From DATDAH01 sp963823495 (GTDB taxonomy: Bacteria > Actinomycetota > Acidimicrobiia > Acidimicrobiales > DATDAH01): a stretch of DNA of 64,000 nucleotides. Position 1 is the stretch's first letter, and each line of letters opens with the position of its first letter. This document shows positions 16,482 through 24,732 of this stretch, piece after piece. A program made the translations under genes and the position numbers. The notes below the pieces were generated by a model. The model did no database searches. It was not told the DNA's origin and saw only the letters and a program-made list of their open reading frames with translations. Location: NCBI GenBank assembly GCA_963823495.1, contig CAWGLV010000001.1, positions 2,356,001 to 2,420,000 on the forward strand, read 5' to 3'.

Positions 16482-17588
16482 ATGATCGGAAATCCCCAGA
16501 ACTACCTGGCCGTGATCAAGGTCGTGGGCATCGGCGGCGGCGGCGTCAACGCGGTCAACCGGATGATCGACGCCGGCCTGAAGGGCGTCGACTTCGTCGC
16601 CGTGAACACCGATGCCCAGGCCCTGCTCATGAGCGACGCCGAGGTCAAGCTGGACATCGGTCGGGACCTGACCCGCGGGCTCGGGGCCGGAAGCGACCCC
16701 GATGTCGGCCGGGAGGCCGCCGAGTCCCACCGGGTCGAGATCGAGGAGGCGCTCGCCGGCGCCGACATGGTGTTCATCACGGCCGGCAAGGGCGGTGGCA
16801 CCGGGACGGGCGCCGCGCCGGTGATCGCCGAGATCGCCCGGGCCGCCGGCGCCCTGACCATTGCGGTGGTCACCCGTCCGTTCAGCTTCGAGGGCCGGCG
16901 GCGCACCGTGCAGGCCGAACAGGGGATCCAGCGGCTCAAGGAGGCCGTGGACACCCAGATCGTCATCCCCAACGACCGGCTCCTGACGGTGTCGGACGAG
17001 AACACCTCGATGCTCAACGCCTTCAAGATGGCCGACGAGGTCCTCTTGCAGGGGGTGCAGGGGATCACCGACCTCATCACCACCCCGGGGCTGATCAACA
17101 CCGACTTCGCCGACATCAAGACCGTCATGGCCAACGCCGGGTCGGCCCTCATGGGCATCGGCTACGCCTCCGGTGACGGTCGGGCCCTCACCGCGGCCCG
17201 CAACGCCATTTCCAGCCCGATGTTGGAGGCCTCCATCGAAGGGGCCCGAGGCATCATCCTGAACGTGTCGGGGGGCAGCGATCTGGGGCTCCTCGAGGTC
17301 AACGAGGCCGCCGAGATCATCCACGGCGTGTGCCACCCCGATGCCAACATCATCTTCGGGGCGGTCATCGACGACGATCTCGGTGACGAGGTCCGGGTGA
17401 CCGTCATCGCCGCGGGCTTCGACCGGTGGGACGACGACCGGCAGTCACGGGACGATGCCGAGCCGGACCTCAGCTTCCTCCGCGGCGACGACGAGGAGGA
17501 GGAGGCCCACGACCTCTTCGGCGACGGCGACGACGACGACCTCGGCCTGGGCGACGACGACTTCGACGTCCCGTCGTTCCTCAAGTAG
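16482..17588 (+). CDS. ftsZ: Cell division GTPase FtsZ
   Basis: FtsZ (368 residues) polymerises into the ring that places the divisome. The tubulin signature GGGTGTG is at 104-110, and KVVGIGGGGVNAVNRM opens the GTPase domain. The C-terminal linker is short and very acidic (DDDDLGLGDDDFD), ending in VPSFLK, which resembles the conserved tail that binds SepF and FtsA. The frame is open further upstream, but ATG 16482 follows a good Shine-Dalgarno and gives the usual N-terminus. The stop codon is TAG, and the next gene continues in the same frame. Confidence 0.98.
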   Translation: MIGNPQNYLAVIKVVGIGGGGVNAVNRMIDAGLKGVDFVAVNTDAQALLMSDAEVKLDIGRDLTRGLGAGSDPDVGREAAESHRVEIEEALAGADMVFITAGKGGGTGTGAAPVIAEIARAAGALTIAVVTRPFSFEGRRRTVQAEQGIQRLKEAVDTQIVIPNDRLLTVSDENTSMLNAFKMADEVLLQGVQGITDLITTPGLINTDFADIKTVMANAGSALMGIGYASGDGRALTAARNAISSPMLEASIEGARGIILNVSGGSDLGLLEVNEAAEIIHGVCHPDANIIFGAVIDDDLGDEVRVTVIAAGFDRWDDDRQSRDDAEPDLSFLRGDDEEEEAHDLFGDGDDDDLGLGDDDFDVPSFLK

Positions 17589-17612
17589 ATCCGCGCCGCC
17601 CTCGACCACCGG

Positions 17613-18278
17613 CTGGCGGACGGGCGCACCGCCCGGGTCCGTTTCACCGGGCGCGCCGACGGCGATCTCTTCATCGACGGCGACCCTGGCACCCTGGCCT
17701 GCCGTCGGAAGGCGTTGGTCGACCTGCCCTGGACGTGGCTCCGCCAGGCGCACGGTGACCGGGTCGTCACCGTGGACCGGCCCGGCGAGGGCGCGGGCGA
17801 GGCCGCCGACGCCGCCGTGACCCAGTCGTCCGGGGCCGTCCTCGCCGTGCACACCGCCGACTGCGCCCCGGTGGCTCTCGTGGCCGAGGGCGGGGCCGTG
17901 GCCGTCGTCCATGCCGGTTGGCGGGGCCTTGCGGCCGGTGTCGTCGAGGCCACGGTCGACCGGCTCCGCGACCTGGCCGACGGTCCGGTGAAGGCGGTGG
18001 TCGGGCCGCTCATCGGTCCTGAGTGCTACGAGTTCGGTGAGGACGACCTGAGATCGGTGGCGACCCGCCTCGGTGGCGGCGTGGTGGCGACGACATCGGC
18101 CGGGGCGCCGGCGCTCGACCTGCCCGCCGGGGTCCGCACCGCGCTCGAGGCGGCCGAGATACGGGACGTCGGCTTCGTCGGCGGTTGCACCGCCTGTGGC
18201 CGGGATGCGTTCTCCCACCGGGCCCGCGGCGAGCGCGGTCGTCAGGCCGTACTGACCTGGATCGACGACGGCCGATGA
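17613..18278 (+). CDS. pgeF: PgeF/YfiH family purine nucleoside phosphorylase (laccase domain)
   Basis: Members of this family are multi-substrate purine nucleoside phosphorylases or peptidoglycan editing factors. QAHGDRVV, HTADCAPVALV and VVHAGWRGLAAGVVEATV carry the conserved His-Cys-His metal site. The conserved start VRFTGRADGDL lies upstream of the first canonical start (TTG 17715). The frame is the same as ftsZ and is closed only by the ftsZ TAG at 17586-17588. Between the TAG and 17715 there is no ATG, GTG or TTG. I placed the start at a CTG (17613), which includes the conserved part; an AUC start at 17589 or read-through of the TAG are alternatives. The gene is certain, the start is not. 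It overlaps yggS by ATGA. Confidence 0.85.
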   Translation: MADGRTARVRFTGRADGDLFIDGDPGTLACRRKALVDLPWTWLRQAHGDRVVTVDRPGEGAGEAADAAVTQSSGAVLAVHTADCAPVALVAEGGAVAVVHAGWRGLAAGVVEATVDRLRDLADGPVKAVVGPLIGPECYEFGEDDLRSVATRLGGGVVATTSAGAPALDLPAGVRTALEAAEIRDVGFVGGCTACGRDAFSHRARGERGRQAVLTWIDDGR

Positions 18279-18934
18279 GCTTCGACCGGGGCTCGGTGGC
18301 CGCCGGCATGGCCACCGTCCACGAGCGCATCCGGGCCGCCGGCGGCGACCCGGACCTGATCACCGTCGTCGCCGTGACCAAGGGATTCGGCGTGGAGGCG
18401 CCCCGGGCCGCCCTGGACGCCGGGATCGTGCACCTCGGGGAGAACTACGCCCAGGAGTTGGTGGCCAAGGCGGCCACGCTGGGCCAGGAGCCCGCCCCGG
18501 TGTGGCACTTCATCGGCGGGCTCCAGCGCAACAAGGTCCGGCTCCTGGCCCCCCACGTGACCCTCTGGGAGACGATCGATCGGGCCGCCCTCGGGGCGGA
18601 GGTGGCCCGACGGGTCCCCGGTGCGGCAGTCCTGGCCCAGGTGAACATCTCGGGCGAGGAGACCAAGGGCGGCTGCCGGCCCGAGAGCACCGCCGCGTTG
18701 GTGACCGAGCTGACCGACCTGGGTCTCGACGTCCAGGGCTTGATGGGCGTGGCCGCCCAGGGCGGCCTCGAAGCGGCCCGAGCCCAGTTCGGCCGTCTGG
18801 CCGACCTGGCGTCCGCGCTCGATCTGGCCGAGCTGTCGATGGGCATGTCCGCAGATCTGGAGGCCGCTGTGGCCGAGGGGGCCACGATCGTGCGGGTCGG
18901 GACCGCCTTGTTCGGCGCCCGTCCGCCGCGTTGA
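18275..18934 (+). CDS. yggS: YggS family PLP-binding protein
   Basis: A protein of 219 residues of the YggS/PROSC (PLPBP) family, which binds pyridoxal 5'-phosphate and helps vitamin B6 and amino acid homeostasis. VVAVTKGFG contains the PLP lysine, HLGENYAQEL and WHFIGGLQRNKVR are family signatures, and SMGMSADLEAAV closes the phosphate site. It lies next to sepF, as in many Gram-positive dcw clusters. Confidence 0.93.
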   Translation: MSFDRGSVAAGMATVHERIRAAGGDPDLITVVAVTKGFGVEAPRAALDAGIVHLGENYAQELVAKAATLGQEPAPVWHFIGGLQRNKVRLLAPHVTLWETIDRAALGAEVARRVPGAAVLAQVNISGEETKGGCRPESTAALVTELTDLGLDVQGLMGVAAQGGLEAARAQFGRLADLASALDLAELSMGMSADLEAAVAEGATIVRVGTALFGARPPR

Positions 18935-18963
18935 CCGTCGAACGTGCGAAACTGGACCCCCTT

Positions 18964-19554
18964 ATGTCATCCCCGTTCCGGAAGGCCCTCCTCTACCTCG
19001 GTCTCGGACCCGACGAGGAGTACGACGACTACGGGCACGACGAGTCGCCCGTACTCGGCTCACGACCCGCGCCCCGACCCTCGTCACCCGCGCCGGCAGG
19101 CCAGGACCCCGGTCCCGCCGAACCCGTGCACGTCCTGCGTCCCGAGCAGGAGTCCGGCGCCGTGACTCCCGAGGAGCCCGCCGTCTCCTCGTTGCGCCCG
19201 GTGCCGACCACGCCGCCCGGTGGCGGAAGGGAGGAGAAGCCGGAGCTCGGCGCCGTCCGCCCGATCCCCGTCTCCCCCTCCGCCAAGCCCCAGGTCGTGA
19301 TCCCCACGGACTTCAACGACGCCCAACAGCTCGGCGATCGCTTCAAGAACAGCCAACCGGTCATCATCAACCTGCAGGGTGCCGATCTCGACCTGGCCCG
19401 CCGGGTCATCGACTTCGCGAGCGGGCTCTGCTACGGCCTCGGGGGCCAGATGGAGCGGGTCGCCAGCCAGGTGTACCTGCTGACGCCGACCGATGTCGAG
19501 GTGTCCGACGAGGACCGGCGCCGGATCACCGAACGCGGCCTCGGCCGGCACTGA
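18964..19554 (+). CDS. sepF: Cell division protein SepF
   Basis: SepF (196 residues) anchors FtsZ to the membrane in bacteria without FtsA. The N-terminal FRKALLYLGLG can form the amphipathic membrane helix, a proline-rich linker follows (about 25-105), and the globular SepF domain with FNDAQQLGDRFKNSQPVIINLQ begins near residue 118. ATG 18964 fixes the helix at the very start. No FtsA is present in the cluster, which agrees with SepF as the anchor. Confidence 0.95.
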   Translation: MSSPFRKALLYLGLGPDEEYDDYGHDESPVLGSRPAPRPSSPAPAGQDPGPAEPVHVLRPEQESGAVTPEEPAVSSLRPVPTTPPGGGREEKPELGAVRPIPVSPSAKPQVVIPTDFNDAQQLGDRFKNSQPVIINLQGADLDLARRVIDFASGLCYGLGGQMERVASQVYLLTPTDVEVSDEDRRRITERGLGRH

Positions 19555-19563
19555 CCCGCCCGG

Positions 19564-19821
19564 GTGGGTCTCGTCTGCGGGCTGCTGCTCGCGTACCTCC
19601 TCGTCCTGATCGGTCGGGTCGTGCTGTCCTGGTTCCCGCTGGCTCCCGACGGGGTCGGCGCCCAGGTGTTCGGCCTCACCGTGGCCCTCACCGAACCGGT
19701 TCTCGGTCCGCTGCGACGCGCCCTGCCGTTCGTTCGCATCGGGAACATGGGACTGGACCTGTCACCGATCATCGCGTTCATCGGCATCCGGATCCTGCTC
19801 GGCCTCCTCGGCTGTTCCTGA
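19564..19821 (+). CDS. YggT family membrane protein
   Basis: A small membrane protein of 85 residues with two hydrophobic spans (about 2-24 and 65-84) and the family pattern LSWFPL...EPVLGPLRRALP...LDLSPIIAFIGI. YggT proteins often follow sepF and have been linked to osmotic stress and cell shape; the precise role is unknown. The GTG start is nine bases after sepF. Confidence 0.88.
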   Translation: MGLVCGLLLAYLLVLIGRVVLSWFPLAPDGVGAQVFGLTVALTEPVLGPLRRALPFVRIGNMGLDLSPIIAFIGIRILLGLLGCS

Positions 19822-19891
19822 GCTCGCCCATCGGCGCCACAGAGGGTGGCCGAATACCCGCTCGGGGTCCCCGTGGGGCCGGAGAGGCAGC

Positions 19892-19897
19892 TACGCT
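19892..19897 (+). promoter_or_regulatory. -10 of divIVA (leaderless type)
   Basis: TACGCT ends seven bases before the ATG of divIVA and no Shine-Dalgarno is present, which fits a leaderless transcript. Confidence 0.6.
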
Positions 19898-19904
19898 CGG
19901 GGCC

Positions 19905-21023
19905 ATGGACCTGACACCCGACGTCCTCGCCGACATCGAGTTCCGGCGGAAGGGCCGGGGCTACGACGCCGAGGGAGTGGACGAGTTCCGCCAGCAGGTG
20001 GAGACCTGGGCGGGGGAGATGCATGCCCGGCTGCGCGAGGCGACCAGCAAGCTCGACGAAGCCGAGACCCGGGCCCGCGAGGCCGAGGAACGGGCCCGCA
20101 ACAGCTCCGAGGGCGACGAGACGATCCAGCGCACCCTCCTGCTGGCCCAGCGCACGGCCGATGCCGCGGTGGCCGAGGCCGAGGAGACCGCGTCGCGCAA
20201 GGTGGCCGAAGCCGAAGCCGAAGCCGACCGCCTGATGACCGAGGCCCGCACGCATCGCGAGAAGGCCATCGCCGAAGCCGAGTCGGAGGTCCGAGAGGCC
20301 ATCGACCTCAAGCGGGCCGAGATGCTCGACGAGTTGAACACCCTCGAGCGGGCCCGCGACGCCATGGCCGGCGATGTCGCGGCCCTCGAGGTCCACGTGG
20401 CCGGGCAGCGGTCCCGACTGGAGGAGGTCCGCGACCAGCTCGCGAACCTCTTGGAGCACCCGCTCGCTCCCGTGACCGCTCCCGCGCTGTCGGGCGCCCA
20501 GGTGCCGGCGCGGGGCGCCCCGCTGGTGGTCGATGTCGAGCCCGAGCCCCCGCAGGACGCCGTCGACCCGCCGGATCCCTTCGCCGCGCCCGCCGAGGAC
20601 CGGCCCGAGGGCGCACCGGCGTCCGGGGAATCGGTGCCCGAGGAATCGGTGTCCAGCGCCCCGGCGTCCGGGGAATCGGTGTTCGGCGAGACGCCGGCCG
20701 GCGATGATGACCAGGACTGGACGGCGGCATCCGAAGATGCGTGGGGCGATGCGCCGCCCCCGCCGCCACCACCACCCCCGCCGCCCGACTTGGAGGCCGA
20801 CGACGTGGACTGGGCCGACGCGCCCCCGCCCCCGCCCCCGCCCCCGCCGGAACTCGACGAACCCGCCCCGGCCACCTTCGGAGGGCTCTCGGGCCCGGCG
20901 GTCTCCGAACAGCTGCCGGTCCTCGATGATCAGGCCGAGGGGGACAACCCGTGGTTGGCCGAGCTCGGCGACGAGGAGTCCGACGCCGAGGACGGCGGGT
21001 CGCGGTTCGGCCGCCGCCGCTGA
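19905..21023 (+). CDS. divIVA: DivIVA-domain protein with polyproline C-terminus
   Basis: DivIVA (Wag31) family scaffold of 372 residues that recognises curved membrane at poles and septa. The N-terminal DivIVA domain is clear (LTPDVLADIEFRRKGRGYDAEGVDEF), followed by a long coiled coil to about residue 190 rich in EAE repeats. The rest is disordered, acidic and proline-rich, with an ESVPEESV-type repeat and two uninterrupted proline runs in duplicated frames GDAPPPP and ADAPPPP. The runs should need elongation factor P for translation. ATG 19905 has a -10 element just upstream. Its end overlaps the lspA start region. Confidence 0.9.
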   Translation: MDLTPDVLADIEFRRKGRGYDAEGVDEFRQQVETWAGEMHARLREATSKLDEAETRAREAEERARNSSEGDETIQRTLLLAQRTADAAVAEAEETASRKVAEAEAEADRLMTEARTHREKAIAEAESEVREAIDLKRAEMLDELNTLERARDAMAGDVAALEVHVAGQRSRLEEVRDQLANLLEHPLAPVTAPALSGAQVPARGAPLVVDVEPEPPQDAVDPPDPFAAPAEDRPEGAPASGESVPEESVSSAPASGESVFGETPAGDDDQDWTAASEDAWGDAPPPPPPPPPPPDLEADDVDWADAPPPPPPPPPELDEPAPATFGGLSGPAVSEQLPVLDDQAEGDNPWLAELGDEESDAEDGGSRFGRRR

Positions 21024-21610
21024 CCGCCGCAGCGAGGAACCTCCGCCTGGTCCTCCCCGTGGCTGCGGCCGTGCTGGCGGTCGATCAGGGGACCAAGACC
21101 TGGGCCCTGCGAGCGCTCCAAGACGCTCCCCACGAGCTGTTCTGGACGTTGCGGTTCAACCTGACCTTCAACACGGGAGCGGCCTTCAGTCGGTTTCCCG
21201 GGCTCGGGCCCTACATCGGCGTGCTGGCTGCGGTGGTGGCGGTGGGCCTGTTGTGGTCGGGGCGCACCGTGCCCACCAGGACCGGGGCGGTGGCCGTGGG
21301 CCTCATCTTCGGCGGCGCTGTGGGCAACCTGGTTGACCGGGCCTTCCGGGCCGGTGACGGGTTCCTCGGCGGTGGCGTGGTCGACTTCATCGACGTGCAG
21401 TGGTACCCGATCTTCAACGTGGCCGACATCGGCGTGGTGGTCGGCGCCCTCCTCCTGCTGTTCGCCACGGCCCGCTACGGCAACGGGGAGGTGGTGGGCG
21501 CCACCGGGGACGAAGCGGCCGAGGACGAAGCGGCGGAGGACGACGCGGCCGAGGACGACGCGGCCGAGGACGACGATGTGGCCGCCGAGCTGCCCGTCGA
21601 CGGCGCCTGA
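21020..21610 (+). CDS. lspA: Lipoprotein signal peptidase LspA with acidic repeat tail
   Basis: LspA removes signal peptides from lipoproteins in the membrane. The catalytic aspartates lie in GNLVDR and in FNVAD; VDFIDVQWYPIFNVAD is a strong family motif. The membrane core ends near residue 155, and a tail of 40 residues follows with imperfect AAEDD repeats, encoded by near-identical 15-base units (about 21516-21575). The start is uncertain: a CTG at 21020 overlapping the divIVA stop gives a sensible first helix, GTG 21059 cuts into it, and GTG 20951 would overlap divIVA by 73 bases. Confidence 0.9.
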   Translation: MTAAARNLRLVLPVAAAVLAVDQGTKTWALRALQDAPHELFWTLRFNLTFNTGAAFSRFPGLGPYIGVLAAVVAVGLLWSGRTVPTRTGAVAVGLIFGGAVGNLVDRAFRAGDGFLGGGVVDFIDVQWYPIFNVADIGVVVGALLLLFATARYGNGEVVGATGDEAAEDEAAEDDAAEDDAAEDDDVAAELPVDGA

Positions 21611-22506
21611 TGGCCGCCACCGAGGAACAGCGACTGGACCGCCGAGTGGCGGCCGAGACCGGCTGCAGCCGCTCGGTGGCCCACGACCTGGTCCTCACCG
21701 GCGCCGTGCAGGTCGACGGCCGGGTCGAGCTCCGCCCCGCCGTGAAGGTGGGCGACGCGGCCGTGGTCCTGGTCGATCACGAGCCCGTGGTCGAGGTCGG
21801 GCTCCAGCCTGATGCATCGGTGCCGGTCCCGTTGGTCCACACCGACGCGCACCTCCACGTGGTCGACAAGCCGGCCGGGCTCGTGGTGCACCCGGGTTCG
21901 GGCACCGGTGACGAGCCCACCCTCGCCCATGGGCTCCTGGCCCGGGACCCGAGCCTGGCCGGGGTGGGCCCGGACCCCGGGCGCCCGGGCATCGTGCACC
22001 GCCTCGACCGGGGCACCTCTGGCCTGCTGTTGGTGGCCCGCACCGCTGAGGCCCACGAGGCGCTCAGCACGATGATCGCGGCCCACGAGGTGGAGCGGGA
22101 GTACGCCGCCCTCGTGGCCGGGACCGTGCCGGAGGCGACCGGTCGCATCGAGGCCGCGATCGGACGGGACCCCCGACGGCCGACCCTTCAAGCCGTCACG
22201 CCCGACGGCCGCTGGGCCGCCACCGACTACGAGGTCGAGGCCAGGTTCGGCGAACCCGAGGCGGCGACGCTCCTGACGGTGCGCCTGGAGACGGGACGGA
22301 CCCACCAGATCCGGGTGCACCTCGCCGCCATCGAGCATCCCGTCATCGGTGACCGGGCCTACGGCGACCGCTCGGGCCTTCCCCTCGATCGCCCCTTCCT
22401 CCACAGCGTCCGGCTCCGGTTCGTGCACCCGATCACCGGCGAGGAGTGCGAGTTCGAGTCCCCGTTGCCCGAGGAGCTCCAGGCCGTGCTCGCGGGCCTG
22501 ACCTAA
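21610..22506 (+). CDS. rluD: RluD-type 23S rRNA pseudouridine synthase
   Basis: A pseudouridine synthase of 298 residues with an N-terminal S4 RNA-binding domain (about 5-60) and the RluA/RluD catalytic domain. HRLDRGTSG (130-138) contains the catalytic aspartate D133, and RTHQIRVHLAAIEHPVIGD is the conserved C-terminal motif. It usually modifies U1911/1915/1917 of 23S rRNA. The ATG overlaps the lspA stop; lspA-rluD adjacency is common. It converges with and overlaps the rrf2 stop by a few bases. Confidence 0.93.
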   Translation: MAATEEQRLDRRVAAETGCSRSVAHDLVLTGAVQVDGRVELRPAVKVGDAAVVLVDHEPVVEVGLQPDASVPVPLVHTDAHLHVVDKPAGLVVHPGSGTGDEPTLAHGLLARDPSLAGVGPDPGRPGIVHRLDRGTSGLLLVARTAEAHEALSTMIAAHEVEREYAALVAGTVPEATGRIEAAIGRDPRRPTLQAVTPDGRWAATDYEVEARFGEPEAATLLTVRLETGRTHQIRVHLAAIEHPVIGDRAYGDRSGLPLDRPFLHSVRLRFVHPITGEECEFESPLPEELQAVLAGLT

Positions 22507-22943
22507 GCGTCGGGCCAGGGTTGCGCACCTCTCGCCATGGCCGCGATGTCGGCGAGCGTGAGGGCCTCGAGGTGCTGACGGAGGATGGCGCCGACGTCCT
22601 GCCAGACGGCGAGCAGGACGCACTGGCCCTCATGGTCACAGGCGCCGTCCTGGTGGGGCTGGCCGAAGTCGCCCGCGGCGATGGGGCCGTCCACCGCACT
22701 GACGATGGCTCCGAGCGTGATCTCAGCAGGGGGCTTGGCCAGGACGTAGCCGCCGCCGACGCCTCGTTTGGAGCGGACGAGCCCGGCGCCCTTCAGGGCC
22801 AGGAGGATCTGCTCCAGGTAGGGCTGGGGAAGTGCGGTGCGCTCCGCGATGTCGCGGACGGAGGTCGGACCCGCCTCGTCCTGGTGCAGGGTGAGGGACA
22901 GCAGGGCCCGGCTGGCGTAGTCACCGCGCGTCGAGACCTTCAT
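22503..22943 (-). CDS. Rrf2 family transcriptional regulator
   Basis: An Rrf2-family winged-helix repressor of 146 residues from ATG 22943 (a GTG at 22982 would add 13 residues). MKVSTRGDYASRALLSL is the typical start and SKRGVGGGYVLAKP is the wing. Family members sense Fe-S clusters or nitric oxide through three cysteines; here only two are seen, in CDHEGQC, and the third expected position is not a cysteine. A cluster with an unusual ligand, or none, is possible. Targets are unknown; it is divergent from the phosphodiesterase gene. Confidence 0.88.
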   Translation of the reverse strand: MKVSTRGDYASRALLSLTLHQDEAGPTSVRDIAERTALPQPYLEQILLALKGAGLVRSKRGVGGGYVLAKPPAEITLGAIVSAVDGPIAAGDFGQPHQDGACDHEGQCVLLAVWQDVGAILRQHLEALTLADIAAMARGAQPWPDA

Positions 22944-22984
22944 TCCGACGTCGGCTCCGTCTGCTCCGTGCCGCTCATGCACGC

Positions 22985-22990
22985 ATCGTA
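22985..22990 (-). promoter_or_regulatory. -10 of the rrf2 gene
   Basis: TACGAT on the minus strand gives a short leader of about 35 bases before ATG 22943. No -35 is evident. Confidence 0.45.
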
Positions 22991-23040
22991 GGGCGACGGA
23001 CCGACCCGGCCCGGTGGTGGTGAGCCCTCGCCGGGCTGAG

Positions 23041-23046
23041 TAGGTT
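23041..23046 (+). promoter_or_regulatory. -10 of the phosphodiesterase gene
   Basis: TAGGTT lies 17 bases before ATG 23064, so this transcript would have a short leader that includes the GGAAGG ribosome binding site at 23058-23063. Confidence 0.4.
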
Positions 23047-23063
23047 GCGCAGCCGACGGAAGG

Positions 23064-24167
23064 ATGCCGGTGGATCGAGAGCTCGTGGTGCCCGATTACG
23101 ACGGCGCCACCGTCAACAACGTGGTGCCTGCACTCCTGGGTGAGTTCCAGGAGGTGCCGTCGTGGCTGCCCACCGCGGCGGTGGGCTGTGACCAGGTCGT
23201 CCTGCTGGTCCTCGACGGCCTTGGCTGGGAACAGCTCCAGGATCGCCTACCGCACGCCCCGACGATGGCCGGCATGGACGGCGGGCCGATCTGCACCGTG
23301 GCGCCCAGCACGACAGCTGCGGCCCTGACCTCGATCTCGACCGGACTGGCGCCGGGCCGTCACGGTGTCGTGGGGTACCGGATGGTGGTGGACGGCCGTG
23401 TCCTCAACGTCCTGCGCTGGGCCACGCCCGAGGGCGACGTCCGCCGGCAGATCCTCCCCGGGTCGATCCAGACCACCGCCCCGTTCGGAGGCGAGCGGCC
23501 GCCGGTGGTGACTCGGGCCGAGTTCGCCAAGTCGGGGTTCACCCTGGCCCACCTCGACCAGACCCGGCTCACGCCCTACCGGATGACCTCCACGCTGGTC
23601 ACGGAGGTGCGTCGCCACCTGGGCGCCGGGGAGCCGTTCGTCTACGCCTACTACGAGGGCATCGACAAGGTCGCCCACGAGTACGGGTTGGCCGAGCACT
23701 ACGACGCCGAGCTCCGGGCCGCCGATCGTCTCGTGGCCGATCTCATCGACAGCCTGCCTCCGGGGGCGGCCCTGGTGGTGACCTCTGACCACGGCCAGGT
23801 CGACGTGGGCGACAACCTCATCACGCCCGCCGCGGATGTCCTGCGTCACGTCCGCCTGCAATCGGGCGAGGCCCGCTTCCGATGGCTGCACGCCCGGTCG
23901 GGCCAGGGCGACGCCCTCCTCGAGGCGGCCACGACCCACCATGCGGACACCGCCTGGGTCGTCAGCCTGGAGCAGATCGCCGATGAGCGCTGGCTCGGGG
24001 AGCTCACCGCCGCATCCGCCGGGCGGCTGGGCGATGTGGCCCTCGTGGCCCGAGAACCCGTGGCCTTCGAGGACCCGGACGACTCGGGGCCCTACCACCT
24101 CGTCGGGCGTCACGGCTCACTGACCGCGGCCGAGATGCTGGTGCCGTTGCTGGGCACTCGGGCCTAG
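23064..24167 (+). CDS. Alkaline phosphatase superfamily phosphodiesterase
   Basis: A protein of 367 residues of the type I phosphodiesterase/nucleotide pyrophosphatase group. Metal-binding and nucleophile motifs are LVLDGLGW (D51), PSTTAAALTS (nucleophile threonine near 83), VTSDHGQVDVG and VGRHGS. No signal peptide is seen, so it may act in the cytoplasm. The substrate cannot be told from the sequence. ATG 23064 touches the GGAAGG motif directly; GTG 23070 has a better spacing and may be the real start. Its TAG stop is also the first half of the bpa -10 element. Confidence 0.85.
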   Translation: MPVDRELVVPDYDGATVNNVVPALLGEFQEVPSWLPTAAVGCDQVVLLVLDGLGWEQLQDRLPHAPTMAGMDGGPICTVAPSTTAAALTSISTGLAPGRHGVVGYRMVVDGRVLNVLRWATPEGDVRRQILPGSIQTTAPFGGERPPVVTRAEFAKSGFTLAHLDQTRLTPYRMTSTLVTEVRRHLGAGEPFVYAYYEGIDKVAHEYGLAEHYDAELRAADRLVADLIDSLPPGAALVVTSDHGQVDVGDNLITPAADVLRHVRLQSGEARFRWLHARSGQGDALLEAATTHHADTAWVVSLEQIADERWLGELTAASAGRLGDVALVAREPVAFEDPDDSGPYHLVGRHGSLTAAEMLVPLLGTRA

Positions 24168-24170
24168 CGT
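24165..24170 (+). promoter_or_regulatory. -10 of bpa overlapping the previous stop
   Basis: TAGCGT ends eight bases before the bpa ATG; its TAG is the stop codon of the upstream gene. The same TAGCGT-over-stop arrangement occurs before trpF. Confidence 0.6.
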
Positions 24171-24178
24171 CGGGCCCC

Positions 24179-24685
24179 ATGAGCGACGGTCTGTCCGAAA
24201 CGCCCACCCCCGCCGATTCCGTCGAGCCCGAGCTGGTCGACCCGGCCGGCCAGGACGACCTCGACGGCGACGAGCGCAACAACGTGGCCGAACCCGCCAA
24301 GGTCATGCGGGTCGGCACGATGATCCGCCAGCTCCTGGAGGAGGTCCGCCAGACCGAGTTGGACGCGCCGAGCCGCGACCGCCTGCGGGAGATCTACGAG
24401 ACCTCGATCGCCGAGATCGCCGCTGCGGTGTCCCCCGACCTGCGCGAGGAGTTGGACCGCTTGGCCCTCCCCTTCGGGGAGGCGACACCCAGTGACGCGG
24501 AACTGCGCATCGCCCAGGCCCAGCTCGTGGGTTGGCTGGAGGGCCTCTTCCACGGCATCCAGGCCACCCTCTTCGCCCAGCAGATGGCGGCCCGGAGCCA
24601 GTTGGAGGACATGCGCCGCCACCTGCCGGCCGGGGGCGAGACCGGCGGACCGGGGGGCCCTCCGCCGGGCGGGACCTACCTGTAG
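24179..24685 (+). CDS. bpa: Bacterial proteasome activator Bpa/PafE
   Basis: A helical protein of 168 residues matching the Bpa (PafE) family, an ATP-independent ring that opens the 20S proteasome gate. RVGTMIRQLLEEVRQTELD and the long helices are typical, and the C-terminus ends in GTYL, equivalent to the GQYL tail of mycobacterial Bpa that docks into the proteasome alpha ring. Its presence predicts prcA and prcB elsewhere in the genome. It stands just before dnaE. Confidence 0.9.
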   Translation: MSDGLSETPTPADSVEPELVDPAGQDDLDGDERNNVAEPAKVMRVGTMIRQLLEEVRQTELDAPSRDRLREIYETSIAEIAAAVSPDLREELDRLALPFGEATPSDAELRIAQAQLVGWLEGLFHGIQATLFAQQMAARSQLEDMRRHLPAGGETGGPGGPPPGGTYL

Positions 24686-24732
24686 GGCTTCTTGCCCCCG
24701 GCAGTCGAGCAGGTTACGGTCGGCCCGAGGCG

